Source of the DNA: an uncultured Oscillospiraceae bacterium
GTDB lineage: Bacteria; Bacillota; Clostridia; Oscillospirales; Oscillospiraceae
Assembly (NCBI GenBank): GCA_944385035.1
Contig: CALWVV010000006.1
Location: 62,001 to 126,000 of the forward strand
Direction: 5' to 3'
Length of the DNA: 64,000 bases
How positions within the stretch are numbered: position 1 is the first letter of the stretch; each line of letters opens with the position of its first letter. The position numbers and the translations under genes were made by a program. Below, piece after piece: positions 62,271 through 64,000 of this stretch. The notes beneath the pieces are model-generated. The model had not been told where the DNA came from. It was given only the letters and a program-made list of their open reading frames with translations, and did no database searches.

Positions 62271-62365
62271 ACAACCATTCCCGCTAAAATGATACTTTGT
62301 TTCCCCCTCAAACTGCAGCTCATAACCGCTCGTTTCGGGGTTGACTTTTCGTCCCGTAACCAACA

Positions 62366-62400
62366 AGCCGCTGAAATCTCTGATTTCAGCGGCTTTCTTT
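62366..62400 (+). terminator. Terminator after LysR
   Basis: A 13-bp perfect stem AGCCGCTGAAATC/GATTTCAGCGGCT followed by TTCTTT. Confidence 0.9.
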
Positions 62401-62444
62401 CCCCTTTGGCGTTTGGCCATATCTTGCCGTATCTTATCAGCAGG

Positions 62445-62486
62445 GTAAAAGCAATACCGTAGTGGATCACCACTACGGTATTGCTT
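62445..62486 (-). terminator. Terminator after the TctA-like gene
   Basis: A 17-bp perfect stem (62449-62465 with 62470-62486), then TTTTACC on the minus strand. Confidence 0.75.
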
Positions 62487-62624
62487 GCCCTTGGACCGAT
62501 CCAAGTCTTTTATCATGAGGGGAATTTCCAAACAAGTACAGTTACGGTTTGCAAAATTCCATCGCCGGCAGAAACACCTCTGCCAGGAGGAAAACGGTGC
62601 TGGGCAGTATTTACGCGATGATGT

Positions 62625-64000
62625 TCAGTCTTTTTTCTTGTTCTGGTACTGTGAGATATACGGGTAGCTCACCGATATGACCATGCACAGGAACAGCACG
62701 ATACAGATGGGCCGAGTGGTCATGGAAGCGAACACTGCAACCATAGAATTTCCATTCAACAGCAGAGCCTGAGACAAACCCGCCTCGGCAATGGGCCCCA
62801 GAATCAGGCCCAGTACGATGGGAACCACATTGTACTTGTACAGCTTCAAAAGGTAGCCGATGACGCCGAATACCAGCATGAGGAAAACATCGGACACGCT
62901 GCCTCGGATGGCATAGGTCCCGATCACACTCAGGAACAACACGAAGGCGTTTAGGATATTTTTGGGCGCCAGGGTCACCCGAGCAAAATATTTAGCGCCC
63001 AAGATACCAATAGCCGCCATCATCACATTTGCGATAAACAGCGCACAGATAAAAGGATACGTAATCTCTTTCTCCGTTGTAAACAGGCCATAACCGGGGG
63101 TCAATCCCTGTATTGTCAGGGCAGACAGGAGCACAGCTGTGGTGGCGTTGCCAGGCACTCCCAAGGTCAAGGTGGGAATCAACGTTCCGCCTGTGACTGC
63201 GTTGTTGGCCGCCTCACACCAGGCGACCCCCTCTCTGGAACCATTTCCATAATCCGGATCTTTGGTAAACATGTGGCCGGTGTTGTGGGCGACATAGGAC
63301 GCCACGTCACCGCCGGTTCCGGGGATAATCCCCACAATCAGGCCGATAACAGAAGACCACCAGTAGATCTTGGGGTATTTAAAAATGTCTTTCAGCGTCA
63401 TCTTACTGCTCTTGTACTGGACCAGCGACTCCTTGCTGGCCACCTCCACAGGATCCTTCAGGGAGGTAAATACCTGAGACATGCTGAACAGGCCGATGAC
63501 CACGGGGATCATCTGAATCCCGCCCATGAGGAAGGTGCTGCCGAAGGTAAAGCGGACACTCCCCTGGACTGGGTCAATGCCAATGCAGGCCAGCACAAGG
63601 CCAACGCACCCCATCATCAAACCCTTGATCACACTCTTAGCGGTCAGAGAAGCAATGATGGTCAGCCCAAAAAGGGCCATCATAAACCGCTCCTGTGGGC
63701 CGAACTGGAACGCAAACCGGGCCAGCGGAGGGGCCAGAAACAGCAGGGCAATAACACTGACAATTCCGCCCCAGAAGGAGGACATGGCAGACTCCACCAA
63801 GGCCTCGTGAGCTTTTCCCTTCAGCGTCATCGCATATCCGTCCATAGCGGTGGCGGCGGCGGCACTGGTGCCCGGCGTGTTGATCAGAATCGCGGAAATC
63901 GATCCGCCAAACATTGAGCCGCAATAGATAGCACCCAAAAATACCAAGGCACTGGTTGGAGAAATGGTGTAAGTCACCGGGATCAGAACCGCGATGCCCA
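62625..64000 (-). CDS. Tripartite tricarboxylate transporter permease TctA, 5' end cut by the window
   Basis: At least 458 aa, open at the window edge; a GTG at 63977 is internal because the frame continues upstream (GIAVLIPVTY) in the family pattern. Many hydrophobic segments; IYCGSMFGGSISAILINTPGT and LTLGVPGNATTAVLLSAL are TctA signatures. It imports carboxylates with a TctC binding protein and a small TctB subunit, both expected upstream beyond the window. Confidence 0.92.
   Translation of the reverse strand, partial: GIAVLIPVTYTISPTSALVFLGAIYCGSMFGGSISAILINTPGTSAAAATAMDGYAMTLKGKAHEALVESAMSSFWGGIVSVIALLFLAPPLARFAFQFGPQERFMMALFGLTIIASLTAKSVIKGLMMGCVGLVLACIGIDPVQGSVRFTFGSTFLMGGIQMIPVVIGLFSMSQVFTSLKDPVEVASKESLVQYKSSKMTLKDIFKYPKIYWWSSVIGLIVGIIPGTGGDVASYVAHNTGHMFTKDPDYGNGSREGVAWCEAANNAVTGGTLIPTLTLGVPGNATTAVLLSALTIQGLTPGYGLFTTEKEITYPFICALFIANVMMAAIGILGAKYFARVTLAPKNILNAFVLFLSVIGTYAIRGSVSDVFLMLVFGVIGYLLKLYKYNVVPIVLGLILGPIAEAGLSQALLLNGNSMVAVFASMTTRPICIVLFLCMVISVSYPYISQYQNKKKD

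Larger units (their letters stand above)
62271..62624. other. Region between LysR and the TctA-like gene
   Basis: Contains two terminator hairpins for the convergent genes (62366-62400 and 62445-62486). No gene seen. Confidence 0.6.

Noticed and set aside
1..64000. tRNA, rRNA, insertion sequence or prophage
   Set aside because: No tRNA or rRNA pattern, transposase, integrase or terminal inverted repeats were seen while reading the window.

Overview
The window is a GC-rich (by eye near 58%) bacterial chromosome segment dominated by motility genes. A Gram-positive-type clostridial host, perhaps Oscillospiraceae (the Flavonifractor/Oscillibacter group), is inferred from four things. The flgM-flgN-flgK-flgL-yviE-fliW-csrA order is the Bacillus/Clostridia one. 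There are S-layer-homology surface proteins, lipobox lipoproteins and strong GGAGG ribosome sites. No outer-membrane flagellar ring gene or LPS gene is present. The species is not established.

Layout. 1-3.6 kb (minus): the start of flgBC, then a fapA-cheX-cheY operon. 3.9-14.5 kb (minus): one run made of a FliK-like protein, an FlhB C-domain homologue, a PilZ protein and two very large SLH-anchored surface proteins. 14.7-19.2 kb (plus): cheA-cheW-cheR-cheB. 19.3-25.8 kb (minus): flagellin followed by two large glycan-modification proteins. 26.0-28.0 kb (minus): a ParA ATPase overlapping a ComFB-domain protein that carries three copies of a FliM/FliY-like peptide. 28.3-31.8 kb (plus): fliD-fliS and a FliT-like gene. 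31.8-33.5 kb: divergent C39-like peptidase and FtsE-like ATPase. 33.6-40.2 kb (plus): two chemoreceptors flanking an FtsA-like ATPase and a lipoprotein. 40.3-47.0 kb: hemerythrin (minus) divergent from flgM-flgN-flgK-flgL-yviE-fliW-csrA, then a response regulator with a degenerate HD-GYP domain. 47.1-47.8 kb: a YcgR-like PilZ protein.

From 48 kb the content is metabolic. A minus-strand sugar operon runs ROK regulator-rbsA-rbsC-rbsB-Fe-dehydrogenase-rbsD-Zn-dehydrogenase-PfkB kinase. It is followed by a second ROK regulator, an opine-type dehydrogenase plus GltS transporter divergent from a LysR regulator, and a TctA-type permease cut by the window edge.

How it fits together. The late flagellar and chemotaxis units share a SigD (sigma-28)-like promoter: TTAA or TTAT, 15-16 bp, then G[C/T/A]CGATAT. 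I find it before fapA, cheA, fliC, fliD, mcp2, hemerythrin and flgM. FlgM (anti-sigma) is encoded here; SigD itself is not. CsrA and FliW are encoded here, and the fliC leader carries a hairpin displaying AAGGA plus a second AAGGA in the Shine-Dalgarno, the arrangement known for CsrA control of Bacillus hag. Several possible c-di-GMP effectors are present (two PilZ proteins, a ComFB domain, a degenerate HD-GYP) but no GGDEF synthase. The most unusual item is the ParA/ComFB pair with three candidate CheY-docking peptides.
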